Positions 26,720 to 36,146 of a stretch of 40,728 nt of DNA are shown here, piece after piece. A program made the position numbers and the translations under genes. Positions within the stretch are counted from its first letter, which is position 1. Every line of letters starts with the position of its first letter. Under the pieces are notes generated by a model. That model was not told where the DNA came from. It worked only from the letters and a program-made list of their open reading frames with translations, and searched no databases. This DNA is from Flavobacteriaceae bacterium (GTDB taxonomy: Bacteria > Bacteroidota > Bacteroidia > Flavobacteriales > Flavobacteriaceae): contig JABDKT010000020.1 in assembly GCA_013002065.1 (NCBI GenBank), forward strand, positions 1 through 40,728, given 5' to 3'.

Positions 26720-28399
26720 TTAGAATTCGTCGGTAACACAGCCTATTGAGGCAGGTGATACCGTTTTTGCATATTTATAAAGTACTCCTCGTTCAAATTT
26801 GAGCGGTGGAGCGATCCATTTACTTTTTCTTTTTTGTAATTCTTCTTCGGAAATTTCCAACTCGATACTATTGCTTTCTGCATCGATGGCGATGATATCA
26901 CCGTTCTCCACTAGCGCGATATTGCCTCCTTCTTGTGCTTCGGGAGTGATATGTCCCACCACGAATCCATGTGTTCCACCCGAAAATCTTCCATCTGTAA
27001 TCAAGGCGACATCTTTCCCCAATCCGGCTCCAATAATTGCAGCCGTGGGTTTCAACATTTCGGGCATCCCGGGGCCGCCTTTCGGACCTTCATATCGAAT
27101 CACCACCACATCTCCTTTTTCTACTTTTCCGTCTCTTATTCCGTCATTCGCTTCATATTCACTGTTAAATACTTTCGCCGGACCGCTAAATCGCAAGCCT
27201 TCTTTTCCTGTTATTTTTGCGACACTACCCTCCGAGGCCAGGTTTCCATAGAGCATTTGTAAATGACCACTAGGTTTTATGGGTTGTTCTATTGGTTTTA
27301 TCACATCTTGATCTTCATCCAGATCCTTAACATCGAGTAAATTTTCGGCCAGTGTTTTTCCGGTAACGGTAAGACAATCTCCATGTAACAGGCCTTTTTT
27401 CAGCAAATATTTAAGAACTGCTGGTATACCACCGATTGCATGAATATCTTCCATCAAATACTTTCCGCTAGGTTTTAAGTCGGCAAGGAATGGAGTGTCA
27501 TCGCTAATTCGCTGAAAATCTTTTAAGTCGAACTTTATTTGCGCTGCCCGAGCTATTGCCAAAAAATGTAGAACGGCATTGGTGGAACCACCTAGGATGG
27601 TCACCAATCGCACGGCGTTTTCCAACGATTTTTTTGTGATGATATCGCTGGGTTTGATATCCTTTTCGAGCAATAATCGCAATGATTTCCCGGCTTGAAT
27701 AGACTCCTCTTTCTTTTCATTGCTTAAAGCCGGATTTGATGAATTATACGGAAGTGACATTCCCAAAGCTTCAATAGCCGAAGCCATAGTATTTGCCGTG
27801 TACATTCCGCCGCAGGCACCTGCTCCGGGACAAGCTTTTTGAACCACTTGTTGGTATTCGGTTTCGGTCATCGTACCTGCCACCTTACTTCCCCAGGCTT
27901 CGAAGGCAGAAACCACATCTAATTTTTTTCCGTTATGACAACCCGAATCGATCGTACCTCCATAAACTAGAATGGAAGGCCTATTTAAACGGATCATGGC
28001 CATTAATGCGCCCGGCATATTTTTGTCGCAACCAACGACGGTGATAAGACCGTCGTAACTCATCGCCTGCACCACAGTTTCCATGGAATCTGCTATGATA
28101 TCGCGTGAGGGCAATGAATATCTCATTCCTGGAGTTCCCATGGAAATCCCGTCGCTTACACCTATAGTGTTGAATATAAGTCCGACGACATCTTCTTCCT
28201 TCGTACCTTCTTTGGCCAATTTGGCGAGATCGTTCAAGTGCATGTTACAAGGATTCCCTTCGTAACCTGTACTAGCAATTCCTACAATGGGTTTGTAAAA
28301 ATCTTCGGTGGTAAGTCCGATGGCATACAGCATTGCCTGAGCCGCTGGCTGTGTCGGATCCTGAGTAACTGTCTTGCTGTATTTGTTGAGTGAATTCAT
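26720..28399 (-). CDS. ilvD: Dihydroxy-acid dehydratase
   Basis: Dehydrates the dihydroxy acids to 2-keto acids of valine and isoleucine; Fe-S enzyme. 559 residues, the standard IlvD length. Cluster-region cysteines are C51 (GNPCNMHL), C124 (VGCDKNMPG) and C196 ([14 protein letters not shown]). The C-terminal [11 protein letters not shown] and [11 protein letters not shown] motifs are present. First gene of the ilv-thr operon, behind a promoter with an overlapping palindrome. Confidence 0.97.
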   Translation of the reverse strand: MNSLNKYSKTVTQDPTQPAAQAMLYAIGLTTEDFYKPIVGIASTGYEGNPCNMHLNDLAKLAKEGTKEEDVVGLIFNTIGVSDGISMGTPGMRYSLPSRDIIADSMETVVQAMSYDGLITVVGCDKNMPGALMAMIRLNRPSILVYGGTIDSGCHNGKKLDVVSAFEAWGSKVAGTMTETEYQQVVQKACPGAGACGGMYTANTMASAIEALGMSLPYNSSNPALSNEKKEESIQAGKSLRLLLEKDIKPSDIITKKSLENAVRLVTILGGSTNAVLHFLAIARAAQIKFDLKDFQRISDDTPFLADLKPSGKYLMEDIHAIGGIPAVLKYLLKKGLLHGDCLTVTGKTLAENLLDVKDLDEDQDVIKPIEQPIKPSGHLQMLYGNLASEGSVAKITGKEGLRFSGPAKVFNSEYEANDGIRDGKVEKGDVVVIRYEGPKGGPGMPEMLKPTAAIIGAGLGKDVALITDGRFSGGTHGFVVGHITPEAQEGGNIALVENGDIIAIDAESNSIELEISEEELQKRKSKWIAPPLKFERGVLYKYAKTVSPASIGCVTDEF

Positions 28400-28467
28400 T
28401 GTAGCTCCAAGCCCTTGTTTACTAAGATTAGTTCGAAAATAGACTATGTATATCGCTCGACTTTGAG

Positions 28468-28490
28468 CAAATTTATTTTCAGAATAAATT
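28468..28490 (-). promoter_or_regulatory. Possible ilvD promoter with overlapping palindrome
   Basis: Minus-strand -7 box TAAATTTG (28468-28475) matches TAnnTTTG fully; the nearest TTG upstream gives a rather short 15-nt spacer. A perfect 8-bp inverted repeat, AATTTATT (28470-28477) and AATAAATT (28483-28490), overlaps the -7 box and spacer, as expected for a repressor site. Leader to ilvD is about 60 nt without a leader peptide or attenuator. Confidence 0.4.
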
Positions 28491-28518
28491 CAATCGAGAT
28501 AAAATTAATTTAAAGCCC

Positions 28519-28647
28519 TCATTCACAGTTTCTTAACCTTGGTATTTCTACGATGCCCATGTTTTTAACTTTGATCAAAAAAAACTCGAAAAGTCTTTGA
28601 TTGAGTGGTAATTCGGGCATATTTGGGTCTAAAATCGAATTACTCAT
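28519..28647 (-). CDS. Possible small ORF behind gltD
   Basis: Forty-two codons from an ATG placed one base after the gltD stop codon (TAA-a-ATG), so it could be translated by coupling. The peptide begins MSNSILDPNMPELPL and is mixed hydrophobic and charged, with a FEFFLIKVK stretch; no signal peptide, clear membrane helix or known motif. It contains an 8-T run. Either a real small protein of unknown function or a chance ORF in the 249-bp gltD-ilvD gap; nothing in the sequence alone decides. Confidence 0.3.
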   Translation of the reverse strand: MSNSILDPNMPELPLNQRLFEFFLIKVKNMGIVEIPRLRNCE

Positions 28648-28648
28648 T

Positions 28649-30115
28649 TTAAACACGAGGTAAATCATGCGGGCCCTTTAGAGGTAGTTCTGAAGTTCCC
28701 ATTAAATATGCATCTACATGGTGAGCCACTTCACGACCTTCGGAAATCGCCCAAACAATAAGAGATTGTCCTTTTCTTATATCCCCTGCGGCAAATATTC
28801 CCTTTACGTTTGTTGAATAATTGGAAACTTTGGCTTGTACGTTTGTTCGATAATCCATGGCAACACCAAACTGTTCCGGTAATAATTTTTCTGCACCCGT
28901 AAATCCGAGTGCGAGTAAAACCATGTCACATTCCCAAATCTTTTCCGTTCCCGAAATTTCTTTTAGTTCGGGTCGTTTGCCTTCCTTTTTGATCCATTCA
29001 ACATTGACAGTTTTCAACCCAACCAAATTTCCGTGCTTATCCCCGATAAATTCCTTGGTCGCAATGGCAAAAACTCGTTCTCCTCCTTCTTTGTGCGAGG
29101 AACTTTCCCGATACTTCAAAGGCCAATACGGCCAAGGTTGGTGGGCGGGTCTGCTATGTGTTGGCTTTTGCATTATTTCAAAATTTATGACGCTCTTCGC
29201 TCCTTGTCTGTGTGAAGTTCCAATGCAATCGGATCCAGTGTCGCCGCCACCTATCACAATAACTTTTTTGTCTTTTGCAAGCACTTCTGTTCTAAAACCT
29301 TTGTAACCTGAAATGCGTTCATTGTTGCTTTTTAAAAAATCCATCGCCTGATAGACCCCCTTGAGATTGGCACCGGGAATTGGGAGTTCCCTTTTCACCG
29401 TCGCTCCTCCACATAACACAACCGCATCGAATTGGGATTTTAATTCATCCGCTTTTATGTCCATTCCAACATGCACATTGGTCTTAAAAATAATTCCTTC
29501 GTCTTCTAGCACTTCTATTCTTCGATCGATTATACTTTTTTCAAGTTTGAAGTCCGGGATTCCGTATCGTAGCAGTCCGCCAACTTTCGCGTCCCTTTCA
29601 AAAACGGTCACTAAATGTCCTGCTCTATTTAGTTGTTGAGCGGCGGCTAATCCTGCGGGGCCGGATCCAATAACTGCAATTTTCTTACCACTACGTTCCA
29701 CGGGTGGAATGGCTTTAATCCATCCTTTGTCAAAGGCTATTTCAACAATATTCTTTTCTATATTTTCAATGCTCACCGGATCTTTATTGATTCCCAACAC
29801 ACAAGCCTCCTCGCAGGGGGCAGGGCACAATCGTCCCGTAAATTCTGGGAAATTATTGGTAGAATGAAGAATTTTAGCTGCTTGCTCCCAATTCCCCTTA
29901 TAGACCATGTCATTAAAGTCGGGAATAAGGTTGCCCAACGGGCATCCACTATGACAAAAAGGTATTCCGCAATCCATGCATCTGGCACCCTGATCTTTGA
30001 GATCCGTCTCAGTTAAAGGTATGGTGAATTCATTGTAGTCATTTATGCGGTTTTTTATATCCCGTACACTTTCATCTTTTCTTTGATATTCTAAAAATCC
30101 TGTAATTTTTCCCAT
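28649..30115 (-). CDS. gltD: Glutamate synthase, small (NADPH) subunit
   Basis: Feeds electrons from NAD(P)H through FAD and Fe-S clusters to GltB. 488 residues. Seen: N-terminal cysteine clusters CMDCGIPFCHSGCP and CPAPCEEACVLG, the FAD motif VIGSGPAGLAAAQQL near 150, a second nucleotide-binding GGGDTGSDCIGTS, and C-terminal AAGDIRKGQSLIVWAI. Starts 5 nt after gltB. Similar proteins occur as subunits of other oxidoreductases, but the neighbour fixes the role. Confidence 0.97.
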   Translation of the reverse strand: MGKITGFLEYQRKDESVRDIKNRINDYNEFTIPLTETDLKDQGARCMDCGIPFCHSGCPLGNLIPDFNDMVYKGNWEQAAKILHSTNNFPEFTGRLCPAPCEEACVLGINKDPVSIENIEKNIVEIAFDKGWIKAIPPVERSGKKIAVIGSGPAGLAAAQQLNRAGHLVTVFERDAKVGGLLRYGIPDFKLEKSIIDRRIEVLEDEGIIFKTNVHVGMDIKADELKSQFDAVVLCGGATVKRELPIPGANLKGVYQAMDFLKSNNERISGYKGFRTEVLAKDKKVIVIGGGDTGSDCIGTSHRQGAKSVINFEIMQKPTHSRPAHQPWPYWPLKYRESSSHKEGGERVFAIATKEFIGDKHGNLVGLKTVNVEWIKKEGKRPELKEISGTEKIWECDMVLLALGFTGAEKLLPEQFGVAMDYRTNVQAKVSNYSTNVKGIFAAGDIRKGQSLIVWAISEGREVAHHVDAYLMGTSELPLKGPHDLPRV

Positions 30116-30120
30116 ATGTC

Positions 30121-33100
30121 CTAAACTTTAACTTCTTCTTCCTCTGCAATTCTTATAAGTGCCAACCTATATTCTTCAGGAAGAACTTTCACAAATTTTG
30201 GCAATTCTATTTCCCAATTTTCAAGTATTCTTTGTGCCAGGGCACTTTGTGTTGCGTTGTAGTGATTCTCGATAAGTTCCTTTAGTCCCTGTATATCGTC
30301 CGCTTCAGTAAGGCTTAAAAAGTTTAAACCTGTACTATTAGATCGGTTTTTTAGTTCTGAATTAGGGTCATATACATAAGCGATTCCACCACTCATTCCA
30401 GCTCCAAAATTTCGACCCACTTCTCCCAAAATAACGGCACGACCTCCAGTCATGTATTCACAACCGTGATCTCCAATTCCTTCCACTACCGCAGAGGCCC
30501 CGGAATTTCGTACACAGAAACGTTCTCCCGCTTTTCCATTGATATATACCTCTCCAGAGGTAGCGCCGTAGAGTGCCACATTTCCAATAATGATGTTCTC
30601 TTCTGCCTTAAAAGTGGTTTCCTCGGGTATTTTTACAATTATTTTAGCCCCAGAAAGACCTTTCCCCAAATAGTCGTTAGTGTTTCCATTTACGACTAAT
30701 GTTAGGCCGGATGTTGCAAAAGCTCCGAAACTTTGGCCTGCACTTCCAGTTAAATTTATCTTTAGTGTATTTTCAGGTAAACCTTGCTCACCATAAATTT
30801 TAGAAATCTCATTGCTGAGTACTGCCCCAAAGGCACGATTCATATTTGTAATCTTACTATCAAGAGATATTTTTTCTTTTCTGAACAATGCCGGATGAAT
30901 TTTCTTGATTATTTCAAAATCGAGGGCGTCCTCTATAAAATGTTCCTGTGTTTTTGTATTATGTAAACTCACAGATTCATCAACCTCGACCTTATGTAGA
31001 ATGGGAGATAAATCAAGTCCAGCGGCTTTGTAGTGATCTATACCTTTATTGCGATCCAACCTATCAATTTTTCCTACCATTTCGTCCACAGTACGAAAGC
31101 CCAGACTAGCCATAATATGACGTAATTCTTCTGCGACGAAATACATAAAGTTTACGACATGCTCTGGTTTTCCTTTGAATTTTTTTCGCAAATCCGGATT
31201 CTGTGTGGCTATTCCAACTGGGCAGGTATTTAAATGACAAGCCCTCATCATTACGCAACCCGAGGCAACTAATGGAGCTGTGGCGAAACCAAATTCCTCG
31301 GCACCTAATAAGCAGGCGACAGCCACATCCCTTCCTGTTTTTAACTGGCCATCACATTCCAACACAACCCTGCTACGTAGGTCGTTCATCACCAAGGTTT
31401 GCTGCGCCTCTGCCAGACCAATTTCCCACGGTAAACCCGCGTGTTTCAATGAGGTCAAAGGCGACGCTCCTGTTCCGCCATCATGCCCGGAAATGAGTAT
31501 AACATCACCTTTGGCCTTGGCAACTCCTGCAGCTACGGTACCTACCCCAACTTCAGAAACAAGTTTAACATTTATACGAGCATCACGATTAGCGCATTTT
31601 AAATCATAAATTAGTTGTGAGAGGTCTTCAATAGAATAGATATCGTGATGTGGCGGTGGAGAAATGAGGCCCACATAGGGCGTCGAATTTCTGGTTTTGG
31701 CTATGTCCGGATTCACTTTGGGCCCGGGCAATTGCCCTCCCTCTCCCGGTTTCGCACCTTGAGCCATTTTAATTTGTATTTCGGAAGCGTGAGTCAAATA
31801 GTTGGAAGTAACTCCAAATCTACCAGACGCCACCTGTTTTATGGCACTATTCTTCCAATCCCCTTTTGAATCTTTATAGAACCTAGTTTGGTCTTCACCA
31901 CCCTCGCCCGAATTGCTCTTTCCTCCTATACGATTCATTGCGATAGCTAAATTCTCATGAGCTTCTTTACTAATCGAACCGTACGACATAGCTCCCGTTT
32001 TAAATCTTTTAACTATTGAAGTCCATGGTTCTACTTCTTCCAAGGGAATAGGGTCGAAGTTTGTAAAGTCAAACATGCCCCGCAGGGTCATTAATTCTTT
32101 ATTCTGATTATTTATCAACTCGGCATATTCCTTATAAGTTTCAAAATTATTACCTCGTACGGATTCCTGTAATTTTGCCACAGATAGCGGATTGAACAAA
32201 TGTGGTTCGCCATTGCGTCTCCATTTATATTGCCCGCCATAAGGTAGGGTCGATTCATTTTGAACCAATTTTGAATTGTACGCTGCACGGTGTCTTTTTC
32301 GTACCTCTTTTTCAATTTCACGCAATCCAATTCCTTGTATTCTCGTAATGGTAGAAGGGAAATAAGTGTTCACCAGTTGTGAATTCAATCCAACACATTC
32401 GAATAATTGTGACCCACGATAGGAGTTTAAGGTTGATATTCCAATTTTGTTCATCACCTTTAGTATTCCTTTTCCAATGGCTTTATTGTAATTTTTTATC
32501 GCGGTTAAATAATCATGTTCGGTAATGGCTCCCTCCTCTACTTGTTTAAAGACTATTTCATTTACGATATAGGGATTAACGGCACTTGCCCCAAATCCAA
32601 ATAAGGTGGCGAAATGATGAACTTCTCTGGGTTCGGCCGATTCAATAATGAGACTCACTCTTGATCGCATACCTAATTTATGTAGGCCATGATTGACATA
32701 CGAACAAGCCAGCAAGGCCGGTATGGGCGCCATTTCAGCATTCACTCCTCTGTCGGAAAGAATGATAATATTCGAACCCGCATTTATTTTTTCCGAAGCC
32801 TCCTGCAATAGATTTTCAAGACGGTTCTCCAATTCATTCAACCCTTTCTCAACTTCATATAAAATGGGTAAGGTCGTGACAGAAATCCCCATATTTCCAG
32901 AATAGTTTTTGATCTTGTCAAGATCATGTTTGGAAATAACCGGGTTTTCAATCTTTAGTTTGTTACAATGTTTTTCGTAAATATCAAAGAGATTCTCATC
33001 CCTTCCCAGAGTTAAACTGATATCGGTAATAAGTGCTTCCCGAATACCATCCAATGGCGGATTAGTAACTTGAGCAAATAACTGTTTAAAATAATTATAT

Positions 33101-34626
33101 ATCAGCTGTGGCTTCTGAGAAATTGCTGCCAACGGTGTATCATTACCCATGGATCCTAAGGGTTCTTTAGCATTTTGAGCCATAGGACGTATAATCACGT
33201 TCAAATCTTCCTCGGTATATCCGAAAGCGGTTTGACGCAAATGGAGAGGATCCTCCTCATGTAAGATGGGTCCCTTTTTGGAAGGGATATCCTTCAATCT
33301 AAGTAAATTTTTATCGAGCCATTTACCGTATGGCTTGCGCTGCACGATTTCCTTCTTGATCTCCTCGTCATTTACGATTCTTCCGGCGTTCATATCTACA
33401 AGAAACATCTTACCCGGTTCGAGCCTTCCATGGTATTCAATATTTTTGGGGTCGATATCTACGACACCTACTTCCGAAGACATTATCACATATCCATTCT
33501 TAGTAACTGTGTATCTGGACGGCCGGAGTCCGTTTCGATCCAACACAGCTCCCAGGTAATTCCCATCGGTAAAGGGAATAGACGCAGGCCCGTCCCAAGG
33601 TTCCATAACACAAGAATTAAACTCGTAAAAAGCCTTTTTTGCGGCATTCATTTCCTCGTTTTTTTCCCAAGCTTCTGGGATAAGCATCATCATTGCTTCG
33701 GGCAACGACCTACCGCTCATTAAGAGTAACTCGACCACCATGTCCATGCTAGCCGAATCTGATTTCCCGGGTAATATCGTTGGAAACATTTCTTTTAATT
33801 CGTCTCCAAACCAATCCGATTTCATTATTTCCTCTCGGGAAAACATTCTGGAAATATTTCCTCTTAAAGTGTTTATTTCTCCATTGTGGCACATATATCT
33901 GAAAGGCTGCGCCAAATCCCATGTTGGAAAAGTATTGGTCGAAAAGCGTTGATGAACCAATGCCATTCTCGTCACCAAGGATGGATCTTGTAAATCGATA
34001 AAGAACAATTTTATGTCCTCGGGGACCAGGAGACCTTTATATATAATGATCTTATGAGAGAGACTAGGAAGATAAAAAAACGTGCTTTCAGAAATTTTTG
34101 AATTGTATATTTTGTGTTCTGCTTTTTTTCTAGCCGCAAATAGTTTTCTCTGAAAGGTAAATTCATTTTCATTCACATCCGATTTCCCAACAAAGAACTG
34201 TTTTATATATGGAAGGGTTTGTTCGGCTATTTCTCCAATCACGGTATCGTCTACAGGTAGTTCTCTCCATCCCAGAATTTGTAGTCCTTGTTCTGAAATA
34301 CAATTCTCTAATATTTGAATGCAGAAATTTCTTTGATTTTCTTTTTTGGGAAGGAAAACATTGCTCACGGCATACTCACCGGCTTTGGGAAGATCAAATT
34401 CGCAATTTTGTACAAAGAATTTGTGAGGGATATCGATAAGAATTCCGGCACCGTCTCCAGTTTTTCCGTCGGAACTAACGGCACCTCTGTGCTCCAGATT
34501 TTCTAATATTTGAAGTGCCTTGTGAATAATGTCGTTCGTCTTCTGCCCGTTCAGATTACATATAAATCCAGCGCCACAATTTTCGTGTTCGAACTCGGGC
34601 AAATACAGTCCTTGTTTTATTAGCAT
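30121..34626 (-). CDS. gltB: Glutamate synthase, large subunit
   Basis: Makes two glutamates from glutamine and 2-oxoglutarate. 1501 residues, the full length of bacterial GltB. The N-terminal amidotransferase nucleophile is C17 in ENCGAGFICNL, implying removal of a 16-residue propeptide, shorter than the 42 residues of E. coli. The FMN/synthase domain has the TGASPLTSLKHAG loop and the 3Fe-4S cysteines in CVMMRACHLNTCPVG; a C-terminal beta-helix domain with repeated glycine-rich turns (GDHGCEYMTGGRAVILG) follows. The 5' region, 34627-34930, shows no clear promoter that I could assign. Confidence 0.98.
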   Translation of the reverse strand: MLIKQGLYLPEFEHENCGAGFICNLNGQKTNDIIHKALQILENLEHRGAVSSDGKTGDGAGILIDIPHKFFVQNCEFDLPKAGEYAVSNVFLPKKENQRNFCIQILENCISEQGLQILGWRELPVDDTVIGEIAEQTLPYIKQFFVGKSDVNENEFTFQRKLFAARKKAEHKIYNSKISESTFFYLPSLSHKIIIYKGLLVPEDIKLFFIDLQDPSLVTRMALVHQRFSTNTFPTWDLAQPFRYMCHNGEINTLRGNISRMFSREEIMKSDWFGDELKEMFPTILPGKSDSASMDMVVELLLMSGRSLPEAMMMLIPEAWEKNEEMNAAKKAFYEFNSCVMEPWDGPASIPFTDGNYLGAVLDRNGLRPSRYTVTKNGYVIMSSEVGVVDIDPKNIEYHGRLEPGKMFLVDMNAGRIVNDEEIKKEIVQRKPYGKWLDKNLLRLKDIPSKKGPILHEEDPLHLRQTAFGYTEEDLNVIIRPMAQNAKEPLGSMGNDTPLAAISQKPQLIYNYFKQLFAQVTNPPLDGIREALITDISLTLGRDENLFDIYEKHCNKLKIENPVISKHDLDKIKNYSGNMGISVTTLPILYEVEKGLNELENRLENLLQEASEKINAGSNIIILSDRGVNAEMAPIPALLACSYVNHGLHKLGMRSRVSLIIESAEPREVHHFATLFGFGASAVNPYIVNEIVFKQVEEGAITEHDYLTAIKNYNKAIGKGILKVMNKIGISTLNSYRGSQLFECVGLNSQLVNTYFPSTITRIQGIGLREIEKEVRKRHRAAYNSKLVQNESTLPYGGQYKWRRNGEPHLFNPLSVAKLQESVRGNNFETYKEYAELINNQNKELMTLRGMFDFTNFDPIPLEEVEPWTSIVKRFKTGAMSYGSISKEAHENLAIAMNRIGGKSNSGEGGEDQTRFYKDSKGDWKNSAIKQVASGRFGVTSNYLTHASEIQIKMAQGAKPGEGGQLPGPKVNPDIAKTRNSTPYVGLISPPPHHDIYSIEDLSQLIYDLKCANRDARINVKLVSEVGVGTVAAGVAKAKGDVILISGHDGGTGASPLTSLKHAGLPWEIGLAEAQQTLVMNDLRSRVVLECDGQLKTGRDVAVACLLGAEEFGFATAPLVASGCVMMRACHLNTCPVGIATQNPDLRKKFKGKPEHVVNFMYFVAEELRHIMASLGFRTVDEMVGKIDRLDRNKGIDHYKAAGLDLSPILHKVEVDESVSLHNTKTQEHFIEDALDFEIIKKIHPALFRKEKISLDSKITNMNRAFGAVLSNEISKIYGEQGLPENTLKINLTGSAGQSFGAFATSGLTLVVNGNTNDYLGKGLSGAKIIVKIPEETTFKAEENIIIGNVALYGATSGEVYINGKAGERFCVRNSGASAVVEGIGDHGCEYMTGGRAVILGEVGRNFGAGMSGGIAYVYDPNSELKNRSNSTGLNFLSLTEADDIQGLKELIENHYNATQSALAQRILENWEIELPKFVKVLPEEYRLALIRIAEEEEVKV

Positions 34627-34930
34627 AAGCTACATTTTTAGCATCGAAAACGAGCAATATACAAGCAAATTACCTCCCCGCAATGACATGTTATTACATT
34701 TGCGATATCCGCATTTTACCCCCTATCAGAATTTTAATATCATAATTTTAGAGGCCGAAATTTATCATATTCGCACAGGTATTTTCATAAATAGTTATTA
34801 ACAAAATGGAACGCATGGCTTCATATTTACAAAAAATTTGAATTTTCCTTCAAAATTTGACAAGGTTTCATAACTACTCCAGCAATTTCTACAAATCAAA
34901 ATTATCATTTTATTAAAATTTGTACTTAAA
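34627..34930. other. AT-rich intergenic region, gltB side
   Basis: About 300 bp upstream of gltB and the divergent porin gene. Very A+T-rich, with no ORF, RNA gene or strong hairpin. A minus-strand TAATTTTG at 34897-34904 matches a -7 box but lacks a -33 box and would leave a 270-nt leader; I see no riboswitch or attenuator in it. Confidence 0.5.
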
Positions 34931-34960
34931 ATTATTATACCCCTATTTTTTTAGGGGTCT
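34931..34960 (+). terminator. Terminator-like hairpin, copy 1 of a direct repeat
   Basis: Plus strand: stem ACCCCTA/TAGGGGT with a T5 loop, followed by CTTTTTTTA, the form of an intrinsic terminator. No plus-strand gene ends upstream, so it may end a leader or antisense transcript from the gltB side. Imperfect copy at 34984-35012. Confidence 0.45.
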
Positions 34961-34983
34961 TTTTTTATAAATAATAAATGTTA

Positions 34984-35012
34984 ATTATTATACCCTATTT
35001 TTTTGGGGGTCT
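34984..35012 (+). repeat. Copy 2 of the direct repeat
   Basis: ATTATTATACCC, TATTTTTTT, GGGGGTCT: 29 nt that match the 30-nt copy at 34931-34960 apart from one C deletion and one A-to-G change; 53-bp period. The U-tract is replaced by CTAAAAAAA, so this copy is not a terminator. Its T-run and first G form the -33 box of the porin promoter. Confidence 0.7.
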
Positions 35013-35034
35013 AAAAAAATTTGATATAGTTTTG
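35002..35034 (+). promoter_or_regulatory. Promoter of the porin-PII-amtB operon
   Basis: -33 TTTG (35002-35005), 21-nt spacer, -7 TAGTTTTG (35027-35034), both full matches to the Bacteroidota consensus. Start near 35041 gives a leader of about 25 nt to the ATG at 35065. It also rules out the upstream in-frame ATG at 34978 as the start. Confidence 0.6.
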
Positions 35035-35064
35035 ACGCTTCATCAATCAAAAATCAAACAGTTT

Positions 35065-36135
35065 ATGAAGTTAATTTACTACCCAATGGTATTTTTATTG
35101 GTTTTCAATTTAAATGCTCAAGAAACAGATTTGGAAAAAGAAAAAGAACCCGTTAAGAAATTTCAATTTTCCGGAAGCGTAGATGCGTATTTCCGGCAAA
35201 ACATTTCCGGGCCCAATGGGGCAGATGCCATTAGCCCAAATACTTCATTTGCCAACCTCAATGGTTTTGCTCTGGGCATGGTAAATGTTATTGCTAGTTA
35301 TCAAGGAGAGAAAGTAGGATTCGTGGGTGACTTGGTTTTCGGTCCACGTGGCGAGGATGCTACCTTCCTATCAGAGTTTTTGCGTCCGGATGGCAACAGC
35401 AGTATTGTAAACCAATTATATGTTTACTGGAATGTGAGTGATGCCGTCACGTTAACCTTTGGAAATTTCAACACCTTTTTGGGATACGAAGTTATTTCTC
35501 CTACGGCTAATTTTAATTACAGCACTTCTTATATGTTCTCTTATGGTCCGTTTTCACATACTGGATTGAAAGCAGATTTTGTTATAACCGACGACTGGTC
35601 TGCTATGGTTGGAATATTTAACAACACAGACAGTACCGAATTTAATTTAAATAACAACTACACGCTGGGAGCACAAGTTGGTTTCAAAGACACCTTTCTC
35701 AATTTTCTTTACGGAAGACAAGGTAACGGAAGTCTTGAACCTACATTTCAGGTGGATCTAACCACAGGTCATGACTTAACCGACTCCTTTTTCCTTGGGT
35801 TGAACGCTACTTATAACGATACGGACGGAAGCGCATTCTACGGAGTGGCACTTTATCCTCAGTTTCAGGCAAGCGATGCTTTCAGCATTGGAGTGAGAGG
35901 CGAATATTTTGCCGAAACCGAAGGAGGGGCCGGAGCTATTGGCGTTTATGATACCGATGGAGATGCCAGCGTGATAGACATCACACTTACTGGCAGTTAC
36001 AGCGTAGGAAACTTAACAATAAAACCTGAATTAAGACTGGACAGCACAAGCGAAGAGTCCTTTTTGGACAACGATTTGGAACCCACCAAGTCATTGACCT
36101 CCTTCGTGCTGGCAGCCATATATGACTTTAATTAA
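35065..36135 (+). CDS. Outer-membrane beta-barrel porin linked to ammonium uptake
   Basis: With the ATG at 35065 the protein has 356 residues and a clean signal peptide (MKLIYYPMVFLLVFNLNAQ, cleaved after Ala or Gln about 18-19). An earlier in-frame ATG at 34978 would bury the signal and precede the promoter. After a short charged linker come many alternating strands with aromatic girdles (FSGSVDAYFRQNIS, GFALGMVNVIASYQG, YVYWNVSDAVTLTFGNF) and it ends in a strand with terminal Phe-Asn (LAAIYDFN), as in barrels. Probably a diffusion channel; the PII and amtB genes 11 nt and further downstream suggest it admits a nitrogen compound through the outer membrane. Specificity is inference. Confidence 0.8.
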   Translation: MKLIYYPMVFLLVFNLNAQETDLEKEKEPVKKFQFSGSVDAYFRQNISGPNGADAISPNTSFANLNGFALGMVNVIASYQGEKVGFVGDLVFGPRGEDATFLSEFLRPDGNSSIVNQLYVYWNVSDAVTLTFGNFNTFLGYEVISPTANFNYSTSYMFSYGPFSHTGLKADFVITDDWSAMVGIFNNTDSTEFNLNNNYTLGAQVGFKDTFLNFLYGRQGNGSLEPTFQVDLTTGHDLTDSFFLGLNATYNDTDGSAFYGVALYPQFQASDAFSIGVRGEYFAETEGGAGAIGVYDTDGDASVIDITLTGSYSVGNLTIKPELRLDSTSEESFLDNDLEPTKSLTSFVLAAIYDFN

Positions 36136-36146
36136 AAACCATTCTC

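Noticed and set aside
26799-27251. 150-codon plus-strand frame
   Set aside because: Antisense to ilvD; Ser/Pro/Ile-rich composition typical of a shadow frame.
28400-28518. Leader peptide/attenuator for ilvD
   Set aside because: No short ORF rich in Ile, Val or Leu codons and no terminator hairpin after the proposed start site.
28857-29306. 149-codon plus-strand frame
   Set aside because: Antisense to gltD with shadow-type composition and no motif.
34695-34702. Plus-strand TACATTTG, a perfect -7 box
   Set aside because: No -33 box at the right distance and no gene that it would serve before the terminator-like hairpin at 34931.
34978-35064. 29-residue N-terminal extension of the porin from an upstream ATG
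   Set aside because: It covers the promoter and repeat copy 2 and would hide a good signal peptide; the ATG at 35065 is preferred.
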